Program-made: the position numbers and the translations under genes
Shown here: positions 40,541 to 48,059 of the stretch, in pieces
Layout of the letters: each line of letters begins with the position of its first letter
Position numbering within the stretch: the stretch's first letter is position 1
Source of the DNA: Pseudomonadota bacterium
GTDB lineage: Bacteria; Pseudomonadota; Alphaproteobacteria; Rhizobiales; Methylopilaceae
Assembly (NCBI GenBank): GCA_023430145.1
Contig: JAEZCD010000135.1
Span: 1 to 55,443 of the forward strand
DNA: 55,443 nt
Direction: 5' to 3'
The notes under the pieces: generated by a model
Told to the model about the DNA's origin: nothing
Database searches by the model: none
What the model saw: only the letters and a program-made list of their open reading frames with translations

Positions 40541-41476
40541 CTACGCTGCGCGGTATGGCTTCTCGGCTCCTGCATCGCGGCTCACGACGAAGGCTTCCAG
40601 TTTGCCGAGCGTCTGCAGCCCGAGCTCGACGGCACCAAAACCCTTCGCCTGCTGGAACTCGGCCGCCGTGTTGAACACCATGCCGAGCGTGACCTTCGTC
40701 TCCCCACCCTGGTCCTCGAACGAGGCCCAGGCGTCGGCATGTTTCGGCCCGTTCTCGCCCCAGTGCAGCGTGTAGCCGATCCTGTCCTCGGCCCGGACCT
40801 CGCCATAGCGATGATGGTTCGGGAAGACCGTGCCGTCCGGCGCGATCATGTCGAACACCCATTCGCCGCCGGCCCGAAGATCTATCCGCGCCGTCCGGCA
40901 GGAGTACCCGTCCGGCCCCCACCATCGCGGCAGCGTCTCCGGGTTCATCCACGCGCCCCAGACGAGGGCGCGCGGGGCCCGGATCACGCGCTCGAGCACC
41001 ATGGTCCGCTCGGCCGCGCGCGCGAGATTGTCGAGCCCCGCGCCAAAGCCCTGCCGGTATCCCGCCTCCATGTTCCCGGCGAGCGATGACAGCTGCACCG
41101 TCACGACGAGTCGGCTGCGCTCGCCCCTGCCCGAAAAATCCGCCGTCACCAGCGCCGCCGATTGCGTCGCGCCGCCGGACGACACCGTCTCGTAGTTCAC
41201 GCTGCGCAGCGCCGGCTGCATGTCGAGCCAGCCGACCTCGCAACGGAAATCGGGCTGCCCGTCCACCTTGCAGAGCGAGACCTCGCGTCCGCCCACGCGG
41301 CTGTCGGCCTCGAGAAACTCCACCGTGACCGCGGGCGTCGGCGCGGCCCAAAGCTTGCGCGCGGCCGGGGCCGTCCAGGCGTGCCACAGCACCGTTACCG
41401 GCGCGGCCACGTCCCGCTCGAAGGTGAGCGTCGCGAAGCGATCCTTGCTGCCATGCGGTGCGGGGTTCGATGTCAT
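40541..41476 (-). CDS. Tandem SRPBCC (AHSA1-like) domain protein
   Basis: A 311-residue cytosolic protein made of two AHSA1/SRPBCC domains in tandem. The first (about 10-150) begins LTFERDVAAPVTVLWHAWTAPAARKLWAAP. The second (about 160-300) begins VLERVIRAPRALVWGAWMNPETLPRWWGP. The domain is a helix-grip fold with a hydrophobic ligand cavity; single-domain forms are common beside ArsR regulators, as here, but the function is unknown. The start overlaps the stop of the ArsR-type gene (ATGA). The second domain is closer to the usual sequence (GGEWVFDMIAPDGT), so the first may have diverged. Confidence 0.9.
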   Translation of the reverse strand: MTSNPAPHGSKDRFATLTFERDVAAPVTVLWHAWTAPAARKLWAAPTPAVTVEFLEADSRVGGREVSLCKVDGQPDFRCEVGWLDMQPALRSVNYETVSSGGATQSAALVTADFSGRGERSRLVVTVQLSSLAGNMEAGYRQGFGAGLDNLARAAERTMVLERVIRAPRALVWGAWMNPETLPRWWGPDGYSCRTARIDLRAGGEWVFDMIAPDGTVFPNHHRYGEVRAEDRIGYTLHWGENGPKHADAWASFEDQGGETKVTLGMVFNTAAEFQQAKGFGAVELGLQTLGKLEAFVVSRDAGAEKPYRAA

Positions 41477-41814
41477 TCCTTGCGCTCCTTCATCACGCTC
41501 ATCACGAAGGCATCCAGCCGATCGAGTCGGGCTTCCCAGATGGCCCGCTGCTCGTCGAGCCAAGTCCGCACCGGATCGAATGCCTCCGGCACGATGGCGC
41601 ATGTCCGGATCCGCCCGTCCTTGGACGTGGCGATCAGCCCTGCCTCCTCCAGCACCGACAGGTGCCGCATCACGGTCGGCAGGCGAAGCCCCGTGGGACC
41701 GGCCAGATAGGTGACCCGCGCGGGCCCGTCGGCGAGCCGGGTCAGGATCGACCGGCGCGTCGGATCGGCCAGCGCGTGGAAGATCAGCGAGAGCTCGGGA
41801 TCATGCTTAGCCAT
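41473..41814 (-). CDS. ArsR family HTH transcriptional regulator
   Basis: A 113-residue winged-helix regulator of the ArsR type usually paired with SRPBCC proteins: LIFHALADPTRRSILTRLADGPARVTYLAG, then LPTVMRHLSVLEEAGLIATSKDGRIR. No metal-binding cysteines of the CxC type. It is translationally coupled to the downstream SRPBCC gene. A TATAGT box at 41822-41827 puts the transcript start at or next to the ATG (41814), so the message may be leaderless. Confidence 0.93.
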   Translation of the reverse strand: MAKHDPELSLIFHALADPTRRSILTRLADGPARVTYLAGPTGLRLPTVMRHLSVLEEAGLIATSKDGRIRTCAIVPEAFDPVRTWLDEQRAIWEARLDRLDAFVMSVMKERKE

Positions 41815-41815
41815 C

Positions 41816-41871
41816 TCGCTAACTATAGCCGACCCGCCGGCGGCGCAAGCGAAACTTCGTCGGTTCGCTAA
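41816..41871 (-). promoter_or_regulatory. ArsR gene promoter with paired TCGCTAA repeats
   Basis: Two identical heptamers, TCGCTAA on the plus strand (41816-41822 and 41865-41871), lie 49 bases apart around a minus-strand promoter (CTTGCG, 16-base spacer, TATAGT at 41827-41822). They are plausible autoregulatory half-sites of the ArsR-type protein. The remaining bases to 41970 show nothing. Confidence 0.4.
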
Positions 41872-41970
41872 GTTTTCTCGGCGAGCACCTATGCATCCCC
41901 GCCGAAGGATCGGCCGCGCACCAAGGCGCGAGGTGCGCGGCGCTCGCGGCTTTGCCCGGCCCGAGCGGGC

Positions 41971-42387
41971 TCACGACACCGCCGTCCCCTTCTCCGCCCG
42001 CGCCGCGAACACCTCCTTGGCCGCGAACAGGCCGTTGAGGGCGGCCGGAAAGCCGGCATAGACGGCCATCTGCATGATGATCTCGGCGATCTCCTCACGC
42101 GACAGGCCGACATTGAGCCCCGCCTCGATATGCACCTTCAGCTGTGGGGTCGCGGTGCCCATCGCCGTCAGCGCTGCGATGGTCGCGATCTCACGCGCGC
42201 GCAGGTCGAGGCCGGGGCGGCTGTAGATGTCGCCGAACGGGAACTCGATGATGTAGGTCGCAAAGTCGGGCGCGATGTCCGCGAGCGCCGCGATGACGTT
42301 CTCGCCGGCCTCGCCGTCGATCTCAGCCAGTGCGCGTCGTCCGCGCTCCAGCCGGCTTTCGCCGGCGCTGTGGCGGGATGGCGTCAT
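41971..42387 (-). CDS. Carboxymuconolactone decarboxylase family protein
   Basis: A 138-residue all-helical protein of the CMD family, with the conserved stretch FGDIYSRPGLDLRAREIATIAALTAMG and HIEAGLNVGLSREEIAEIIMQMAVYAGFPAALNGL. It lacks the CxxC pair of the AhpD peroxidase branch, so it belongs to the decarboxylase-like branch; substrate unknown. The ATG at 42387 lies inside the 3' end of the MerR-type gene, giving a 65-base overlap. Homology to CMD starts within the first 20 residues, so the overlap is probably real. Confidence 0.92.
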   Translation of the reverse strand: MTPSRHSAGESRLERGRRALAEIDGEAGENVIAALADIAPDFATYIIEFPFGDIYSRPGLDLRAREIATIAALTAMGTATPQLKVHIEAGLNVGLSREEIAEIIMQMAVYAGFPAALNGLFAAKEVFAARAEKGTAVS

Positions 42388-42751
42388 AGTCCTTCATCCT
42401 CTGTTCCTGGCCGGCATAGCCGGCGATCTTGGTGTCGAGGACGAGCAGGCAGGCCTGCAACTCGGCGAGGCGGACGCGAACACGCTCGCGGTGCCGTTCG
42501 AGCAATTCGCGGCGCTCCGTCTCGGTGACGGCGCCACGCTCCCGCAAGGCCGCGTAGCGGAGCATGTCGCGGATCGGCATCCCGGTCGTCTTCAGGCGAC
42601 CGAGAAACTCGATCCAGACCAGGATGGACGCGTCATAATCCCTGCGGCTCGACCGGTCCCGGTCGGCGTAGGGAAGCAGCCCGATCCGCTCGTAGTAGCG
42701 GATGGTGTGGGCCGACAGTCCCGAGCGCTTCGCCAGCTCGCCGATCTTCAT
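42323..42751 (-). CDS. MerR family transcriptional regulator
   Basis: A 142-residue regulator with the MerR N-terminal HTH (MKIGELAKRSGLSAHTIRYYERIGLLPY) and a coiled-coil dimerisation helix (about 85-120). It lacks the metal-binding cysteines of metal sensors, so it probably senses an organic molecule. The ATG at 42751 is preferred over a GTG six bases upstream. A typical MerR promoter with a palindrome in a 19-base spacer lies 28-58 bases upstream. It overlaps the CMD gene it probably controls. Confidence 0.93.
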   Translation of the reverse strand: MKIGELAKRSGLSAHTIRYYERIGLLPYADRDRSSRRDYDASILVWIEFLGRLKTTGMPIRDMLRYAALRERGAVTETERRELLERHRERVRVRLAELQACLLVLDTKIAGYAGQEQRMKDYDAIPPQRRRKPAGARTTRTG

Positions 42752-42778
42752 GAGCACCGCTTCGTCCCGACGCCGCGC

Positions 42779-42809
42779 AAGCTACGAGTTGGAGCGCACT
42801 CCAAGTCAA
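42779..42809 (-). promoter_or_regulatory. MerR-type promoter with overlapping palindrome
   Basis: Minus strand: TTGACT (42809-42804), a 19-base spacer, TAGCTT (42784-42779). The spacer contains the 16-base near-palindrome TTGGAGTGCGCTCCAA (42804-42789). The over-long spacer filled by a palindrome is diagnostic of promoters twisted open by MerR proteins. It should drive the merR-CMD pair. Confidence 0.8.
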
Positions 42810-42933
42810 GCCGATCCTTTGCGGTCCTCGCTCGGGTCCCGTGCGGCGCTCGGGAGCGGTCGATACGGGATCGTCCGCGCCGACCGGAGCAGCGAATTGT
42901 CGAGAGGGCAGCAGGTCATCCGGAAGCGGCCGC

Positions 42934-42967
42934 TTGACATGTCATAACATTTACGACTTCATAATAA
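42934..42967 (+). promoter_or_regulatory. Promoter and likely GntR operator of the ABC/sulfatase operon
   Basis: An AT-rich island: TTGACA (42934-42939), the perfect palindromes GACATGTC (42936-42943) and ATGT-CATA-ACAT (42939-42950), then CATAAT/TAATAA -10-like sequences around 42960-42967. The spacing to CATAAT is long (20 bases). It lies 41 bases before the binding-protein ATG. The GntR/UTRA regulator encoded in the operon is the likely binder. Confidence 0.5.
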
Positions 42968-43007
42968 CAAAGGTCCGCGACGAACGTGGACCGGGGAGGA
43001 AACGAAC

Positions 43008-44390
43008 ATGTCTCAGAACGGCCCCACGCGACGTCGTCTTCTGCAAGCCGGTCTCGCGACCGTCGCCCTGCCTGCCCTGATCCGCGAGGGCTTCGCTCAG
43101 GAGCCCGATCTCGCCGCCTACAAGTCCGCCAAGATCGACTGGCGGCAGGCGGCCGGAGAATCCCTCACCGTCGCGGTGATCCCGGCGAGCTATTTCGACA
43201 ATCTCGTCTCCCTCACGCCGCAGTTCGAGGCGCTCACCGGCATCAGCCTGCGCTTCGAGAAGATTCCGCCGGCCCAGATCCGCCAGAAGAGCGTCATCGA
43301 TCTGACCTCGCGGACCGGGACCTATTCCACCCATGCCGCCGATCCGATGTATTACGCGATCTACGCGGCGAACAAATGGGTCGAGCCGCTGGACAAATAT
43401 CTCGGCGATGCTTCGCTCACCGATCCGGCATGGTTCAACGCCGAGGATATCGTTCCGGCATGGCGCCGCGCCAACACCATCGGCGGCAGCCTCTACGGCG
43501 TGCCGTATGACGGCGAGGTGACGGTTCAGGTCTACCGCAAGGACCTCTACGATGCGAAGGGACTGAAGCCGGCCGACGATCTGGAGGCGTTCGTCGCCAA
43601 TGCGGCCGCCCTGCATGATCCCGGGAGCCGGGTGTGGGGGGCGGCGCTACGCGGCCTCGCAGGCGCAGGCCAGAACGTCTACATCTACTCGTCGATCTTC
43701 CGCGAGTTCGGCGGCGACTGGATGCCGGACGGCAAGCTCAAGGTGAACGGTCCCCAAGCGGAGGCTGCCCTCGCCTGGTATGTCGACGTGATGCGCAAGT
43801 ATGCGCCGGCCGCAGCGCAGAACTGGAACTGGCCGGATATCGCAGATGCCTTCTCCCAGGGAACGATCGGCACCTATATCGACGCCAATACCTCGGCCTC
43901 GGTGATCAACAATCCGGAGAAGTCGAAGGTCATCGGCAAGATCGGCTATGCGCGCTGGCCCAAGGGACCGAGCGGCAAGCGCGTCACCTCGCTCTGGAAC
44001 TGGGGCTTCCCCATCAACGCGGCGCTGCCCGAGAAGCGCAAGCGCGCCACCTGGCTCTTCATCCAGTGGGCGGCGAGCGCGGAGACGCAGGCGCGCACCT
44101 CCTATCGCTTCGCGGGTCCGGCCAAGCGCGCCGGCGTCAACCGCCTCGGCTTCTGGAAGAACCCCGAATTCACGAAAGTGGTAGGGGCCTTCGGCGACAA
44201 TTTCATCGACGCCAGCCTGCAGTCGCTCGAGCACGATACCGACGTCGACTGGCGGCCGCGCGTGCCGCAGTGGCCGGCGATCGGCGACACGGTGGCGACC
44301 GCCATCCAGCAGGCCCTCGTCGGCCAGGCCACCATCCCGGCGGCACTCGACGAGGCGCAGCGCCGCCTCGAGCCCCTGATGCGGGGCTGA
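43008..44390 (+). CDS. Extracellular solute-binding protein, carbohydrate-type ABC transporter
   Basis: A 460-residue family 1 solute-binding protein with a Tat-type signal (TRRRLLQAG, residues 7-15, cleavage near residue 30). The mature part has the segments LTVAVIPASYFDNLVSLTPQFEALTGI and LYGVPYDGEVTVQVYRKDLYDAKG typical of sugar-binding components. GGGGAGG lies before the ATG. It opens an operon with two permeases, an ATPase, a GntR regulator and a sulfatase, so the ligand may be a sulfated or sulfonated compound; this is inference. Confidence 0.93.
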   Translation: MSQNGPTRRRLLQAGLATVALPALIREGFAQEPDLAAYKSAKIDWRQAAGESLTVAVIPASYFDNLVSLTPQFEALTGISLRFEKIPPAQIRQKSVIDLTSRTGTYSTHAADPMYYAIYAANKWVEPLDKYLGDASLTDPAWFNAEDIVPAWRRANTIGGSLYGVPYDGEVTVQVYRKDLYDAKGLKPADDLEAFVANAAALHDPGSRVWGAALRGLAGAGQNVYIYSSIFREFGGDWMPDGKLKVNGPQAEAALAWYVDVMRKYAPAAAQNWNWPDIADAFSQGTIGTYIDANTSASVINNPEKSKVIGKIGYARWPKGPSGKRVTSLWNWGFPINAALPEKRKRATWLFIQWAASAETQARTSYRFAGPAKRAGVNRLGFWKNPEFTKVVGAFGDNFIDASLQSLEHDTDVDWRPRVPQWPAIGDTVATAIQQALVGQATIPAALDEAQRRLEPLMRG

Positions 44391-44394
44391 AGGG

Positions 44395-44412
44395 CCGGCT
44401 CGCAAGAGCCGG
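44395..44412 (+). terminator. Intercistronic hairpin with GCAA tetraloop after the binding-protein gene
   Basis: CCGGCTC (44395-44401) and GAGCCGG (44406-44412) pair perfectly around the stable tetraloop GCAA. It starts four bases after the stop codon. This is a typical message-stabilising element between binding-protein and permease genes. Confidence 0.6.
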
Positions 44413-44440
44413 AATGGCATAGGCGAGCCGGAGCAGCACG

Positions 44441-45334
44441 GTGGGACGCAGAGACCCTGCAGCGATCATGGAGGGGAGGGAGCGCCGTTTCGCGGCGGCG
44501 CTGCTCGCCCCGGCCCTGCTCGCCCTCACGGCGACGACGACGTTTCCGCTGCTCTTCCTCGTCTGGACCAGCTTTCAACGCATGGATCTGGCGATGCCGT
44601 TCATGGACGGCTTCGTCGGCTTCGACAACTACCGGGAACTCTTCGCCGATCCGCGCTTCTGGTCCTCGCTCGGCGTCAGCCTCACCTATACCGTCTCCAC
44701 CGTCGTCCTGCAGGTGGTCATCGGCCTGTGCCTGGCACTGCTCGTCTATCGCATGCGGCGTGGCCAGGCCCTGTTCCGCATCATCGCCGTCCTGCCGGTG
44801 GTGCTGTCGCCTGCCGTCGTCGGCATGGTCTGGCGCACCTTCATGCTCGCGCCAGAGTTCGGCGTCGTGGACTATCTGTCGGTGACGGCCGGCCTCGGCA
44901 GCCACAACTGGCTCGGCGATCCGAGCCTCGCCCTCTTCTCCGTCATCGTCATCCACACCTGGCAGTGGACGCCGTTCGCCTTCATGGTGCTGCTGGCCAG
45001 CCTCGCGGCGCTGCCGGACGACATCTACGAGGCCGCGCGCATCGACCGCGCCACCCCCTGGCAGAGCTTCGTGCGCATCACGCTGCCGCTGCTGCGGCCG
45101 GCGATCGTGATGGTGATCATCATGCGCACCATGGTCGCGCTGACCGCGTTCGCGGCGATCTTCACGGTCACCGGCGGCGGTCCGGGCACGGCGACCGAGA
45201 TCCTGAACCTCTATGCCTACCGGAAATCCTTCACCGAGCTGTCGATCGGCTATGGCTCGACGCTCGCCGTGGCGCTGCTCGTCCTGACGGTGCTCGTCTC
45301 GGGCGCGCTGTTCGCGCTCAGGAGGGCGCGGTGA
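44441..45334 (+). CDS. Carbohydrate-type ABC permease, MalF/UgpA-like
   Basis: A 297-residue inner-membrane permease with six helices and the EAA loop YEAARIDRATPWQSFVRITLPLLRP near residue 195-220 that contacts the ATPase. The GTG start at 44441 follows GGAG by eight bases; an ATG at 44468 is the alternative. It overlaps the second permease gene by one base (TGATG). Confidence 0.93.
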   Translation: MGRRDPAAIMEGRERRFAAALLAPALLALTATTTFPLLFLVWTSFQRMDLAMPFMDGFVGFDNYRELFADPRFWSSLGVSLTYTVSTVVLQVVIGLCLALLVYRMRRGQALFRIIAVLPVVLSPAVVGMVWRTFMLAPEFGVVDYLSVTAGLGSHNWLGDPSLALFSVIVIHTWQWTPFAFMVLLASLAALPDDIYEAARIDRATPWQSFVRITLPLLRPAIVMVIIMRTMVALTAFAAIFTVTGGGPGTATEILNLYAYRKSFTELSIGYGSTLAVALLVLTVLVSGALFALRRAR

Positions 45335-46170
45335 TGATCAAGAAGCTGCGCCTCGGCGTCATGCTCGCCATCTCGGGCGTGTTCCTGCTCGCCTGGACGT
45401 TCCCGATCGTCTGGAGCCTCTTGAACGCCTTCAAGACCGAGCAGGACGTGCTGGCCTATCCGCCGAAGCTCGTCTTCTCGCCGACGCTGGACGCCTTCCG
45501 CGACGTGCTGTTCGGCCCGACCTCGATCCTGCCAAATCTCGTCAGCAGCTTCGTCATCTCGATCGGCACGACCATCGTCACGATGGCGCTGTCGATCCCG
45601 GCCGCCTATGCCCTGGCGCGCCTGCGCGTGCCCGGCAAGCGCTGGGCCGGCTTCTACGTGCTCACCACCCAGATGCTGCCGCCGGTGGGGATCATCATCC
45701 CGTACTTCCTGATTTTGCGCTACATCGGCTGGATCGATACCTATCAGGGCATCATCCTGATCTATCTGTCGTTCTCGGTGCCGTTCGCGATCTGGCTGCT
45801 GGTGTCCTATTTCGAGGACATCCCGCTCGAGATGGAGGAGGCGGCCTATCTCGACGGCGCGAGCCGCCTCAAGACGCTGTGGCGGATCATCCTGCCGCAG
45901 GTGCAGGGCGGCGTCGCGGTCACGGTCGTCTTCGTCTTCCTGAACGCCTGGAACGAGTTCCTGTTCGCAGTCGTGCTGAGCGGCAACGTCGTGCGGCCAG
46001 TCACCATCTCGATGTTCAACTTCGTCTCCGTCGAGCAGACGCTGTGGGCGAAGCTGGCGGCGGTTTCCGCCCTCGCCATGCTGCCGGTCGTGGTGCTCGG
46101 CATCATCGCCCAGAAGCACATCGTCAAGGGCCTGACGGTCGGCGCCGTCAAGGGGGGAGGGCGCCGATGA
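45334..46170 (+). CDS. Carbohydrate-type ABC permease, MalG/UgpE-like
   Basis: A 278-residue permease with the typical MalG-type start (FLLAWTFPIVWSLLNAFKTEQD) and the EAA loop MEEAAYLDGASRLKTLWRIILPQ near residue 170-192. GGAGGG in the preceding gene serves as its ribosome site. It overlaps the following ATPase gene by four bases (ATGA). It pairs with the upstream permease to form the channel. Confidence 0.94.
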   Translation: MIKKLRLGVMLAISGVFLLAWTFPIVWSLLNAFKTEQDVLAYPPKLVFSPTLDAFRDVLFGPTSILPNLVSSFVISIGTTIVTMALSIPAAYALARLRVPGKRWAGFYVLTTQMLPPVGIIIPYFLILRYIGWIDTYQGIILIYLSFSVPFAIWLLVSYFEDIPLEMEEAAYLDGASRLKTLWRIILPQVQGGVAVTVVFVFLNAWNEFLFAVVLSGNVVRPVTISMFNFVSVEQTLWAKLAAVSALAMLPVVVLGIIAQKHIVKGLTVGAVKGGGRR

Positions 46171-47219
46171 CCGCGCGCGGGCAAGTCCGGCTCGAAGGCA
46201 TCGTCAAGAAGCACGGGACGTTCGCCGCCCTGAAGGGCATCGATCTCGAGATCGAGCCCGGCGAGTTCTTCGCGCTGCTCGGTCCGTCCGGCTCCGGCAA
46301 GAGCACGACGCTGCGCATTCTCGCCGGCCTCGATGCACCCACCTCCGGGCGCATCCTGGTGGACGGCGTCGACGTCACCGGCTCGGACGCCAGGGAGCGC
46401 GACGTGGCCATGGTGTTCCAGAGCTATGCGCTCTATCCGCACATGACCGTGGCCCAGAACATCTCCTTCCCGCTCGAGATGGCCAAGCGCCCCAAGGGGG
46501 AGATCGCCGCCGCCGTGCGGGAGGCCGCGGCGAAGGTGAAGATCGAGCACCTGCTCGATCGCAGGCCCGGGCAGCTTTCGGGCGGCCAGCAGCAGCGCTG
46601 CGCGCTCGCGCGCGCCATCGTCCGCAAGGCGCGCCTGTTCCTGCTCGACGAGCCGCTCTCGAACCTCGACGCCAAGCTGCGCCTGGAGACGCGCGTCGAG
46701 CTAAAGAAGCTGCAGCGATCGCTCGGCGTCACGGCGATCTACGTCACCCACGACCAGGAGGAGGCGATGACGCTCGCCGACCGCATGGCGGTGTTCATGG
46801 AGGGCGAGGTCCAGCAGATCGGCCCTCCAGCCGATGTCTTCGCGCACCCTAATTCGATCGATGTGGCGGCCTTCATCGGCAGCCCGCCCATGAACCTGAT
46901 CCCGGCACGCTACGCCGACGGCGCGGTGGAGATCGGCGGGCGGCGGCTGTCGACGGCCTCGGCTGTCCGCGGCGCGCGCGACGTCGTCATCGGCGTGCGA
47001 CCGAGCGCGGTGCAGTTCGAGGCGGACGGCATCCCGGCCACGGTCGAGGTCGTCGAGAATCTCGGCGATGCGGCCATCCTCGACATGAGCATGGGCGGGA
47101 CGCCGCTGCGCGCCCGCTATGATCGCATGCCCCTTCCCCGAGAGGGCGAGCAGATGGCCGTGACGGTGGGGCCGGCGGACATCCACCTCTTCGATCCCGT
47201 GAGCCGGCGGCGGATCTGA
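46167..47219 (+). CDS. ABC transporter ATP-binding protein, MalK/UgpC-like
   Basis: A 350-residue ATPase. Walker A GPSGSGKST lies near residue 39, Q-loop in VFQSYALYPHMTV, signature LSGGQQQRCALARA, Walker B LFLLDEPLSNLDA and H-loop VTHDQEEAM. A C-terminal TOBE-type regulatory domain (about 240-345) includes VIGVRPSAVQF. It powers the two permeases. One base separates its stop from the GntR-type gene. Confidence 0.95.
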   Translation: MTARGQVRLEGIVKKHGTFAALKGIDLEIEPGEFFALLGPSGSGKSTTLRILAGLDAPTSGRILVDGVDVTGSDARERDVAMVFQSYALYPHMTVAQNISFPLEMAKRPKGEIAAAVREAAAKVKIEHLLDRRPGQLSGGQQQRCALARAIVRKARLFLLDEPLSNLDAKLRLETRVELKKLQRSLGVTAIYVTHDQEEAMTLADRMAVFMEGEVQQIGPPADVFAHPNSIDVAAFIGSPPMNLIPARYADGAVEIGGRRLSTASAVRGARDVVIGVRPSAVQFEADGIPATVEVVENLGDAAILDMSMGGTPLRARYDRMPLPREGEQMAVTVGPADIHLFDPVSRRRI

Positions 47220-47220
47220 C

Positions 47221-48018
47221 ATGTCTGAATCGCCACAGCGCACGAGGAAGAAGCGCACGGTGCGCGCTCCGAGCCTGGCCCCGGCCGACATGTCGGCCGC
47301 GGACGACCGGCAGCCGCTGCATATCCGGGTCCGGGAGAACATCCGCAGAGAGGTGCGTGAAGGCAAGCTCGTCGACGCCGATGGACGGCTGATGACGGAG
47401 GCCGAACTGGTGAAGCATTTCGGCGTCAGCCGGATCACCATCCGCAGTGCCATGCGCCCGCTGGTCGAGGAGGGGATGTTCGCCCGCGAGCGCGGCCGCG
47501 GCACCTTCCTGCAGTCGAACAAGCCCGAGAACTGGATCGGGCGCCTCCTGGGATTCTCCGAGACCATCCGCGACGCCGGCTTCGAGCCTGGCGCACGGAT
47601 TCTCCACAAGGGGATGACCAAGGCGCACGATTTCGACGTCTACGATGCGCTCGGAGAGCGTGCGGTGTGGGAGCTGAAGCGCCTGCGCCTAGCGGATGCG
47701 ACGCCGATCGCCATCGAGCACGCCTTCTACCCGCCCGACATCGGGCTCGAGCTCGCCGACCGGGATCTCGTCTCGATCCTGATGTACCGCGTCTTCGAGG
47801 ACGAGCTCGGGCTCGTGATCGGGCAGGCCAGCCAGAGCATCACGGCGTGCCTCGCCGACGAGGCGCATGCGGAGCTTCTCGGCATCCGCGCCGGCGCTCC
47901 GCTCCTCGGCATCGAGCGGCTGACGACGGCGGCGGACGGCCGGCCGCTCGAGCTGCTGCGCTCCGTCTACCTGCCCGACTACTACCGCCTCGTCATCAAT
48001 CTGACGCGGCGTCCGTGA
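47221..48018 (+). CDS. GntR family regulator with UTRA domain
   Basis: A 265-residue regulator of the HutC subfamily. It has an N-terminal basic tail, a GntR winged helix (about 35-100, with LMTEAELVKHFGVSRITIRSAMRPLVEEGMFARERGRGTF) and a UTRA ligand domain (about 115-260, with LRLADATPIAIEHAFYPP and a late LRSVYLPDYYRLVI). It is encoded in the middle of the operon it probably controls, one base after the ATPase gene. The effector may be the imported compound or its desulfated product. Confidence 0.94.
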   Translation: MSESPQRTRKKRTVRAPSLAPADMSAADDRQPLHIRVRENIRREVREGKLVDADGRLMTEAELVKHFGVSRITIRSAMRPLVEEGMFARERGRGTFLQSNKPENWIGRLLGFSETIRDAGFEPGARILHKGMTKAHDFDVYDALGERAVWELKRLRLADATPIAIEHAFYPPDIGLELADRDLVSILMYRVFEDELGLVIGQASQSITACLADEAHAELLGIRAGAPLLGIERLTTAADGRPLELLRSVYLPDYYRLVINLTRRP

Positions 48019-48059
48019 CCTCGCCGGGTCGCGACCATGTACCGAAGGATATGTTCTCG

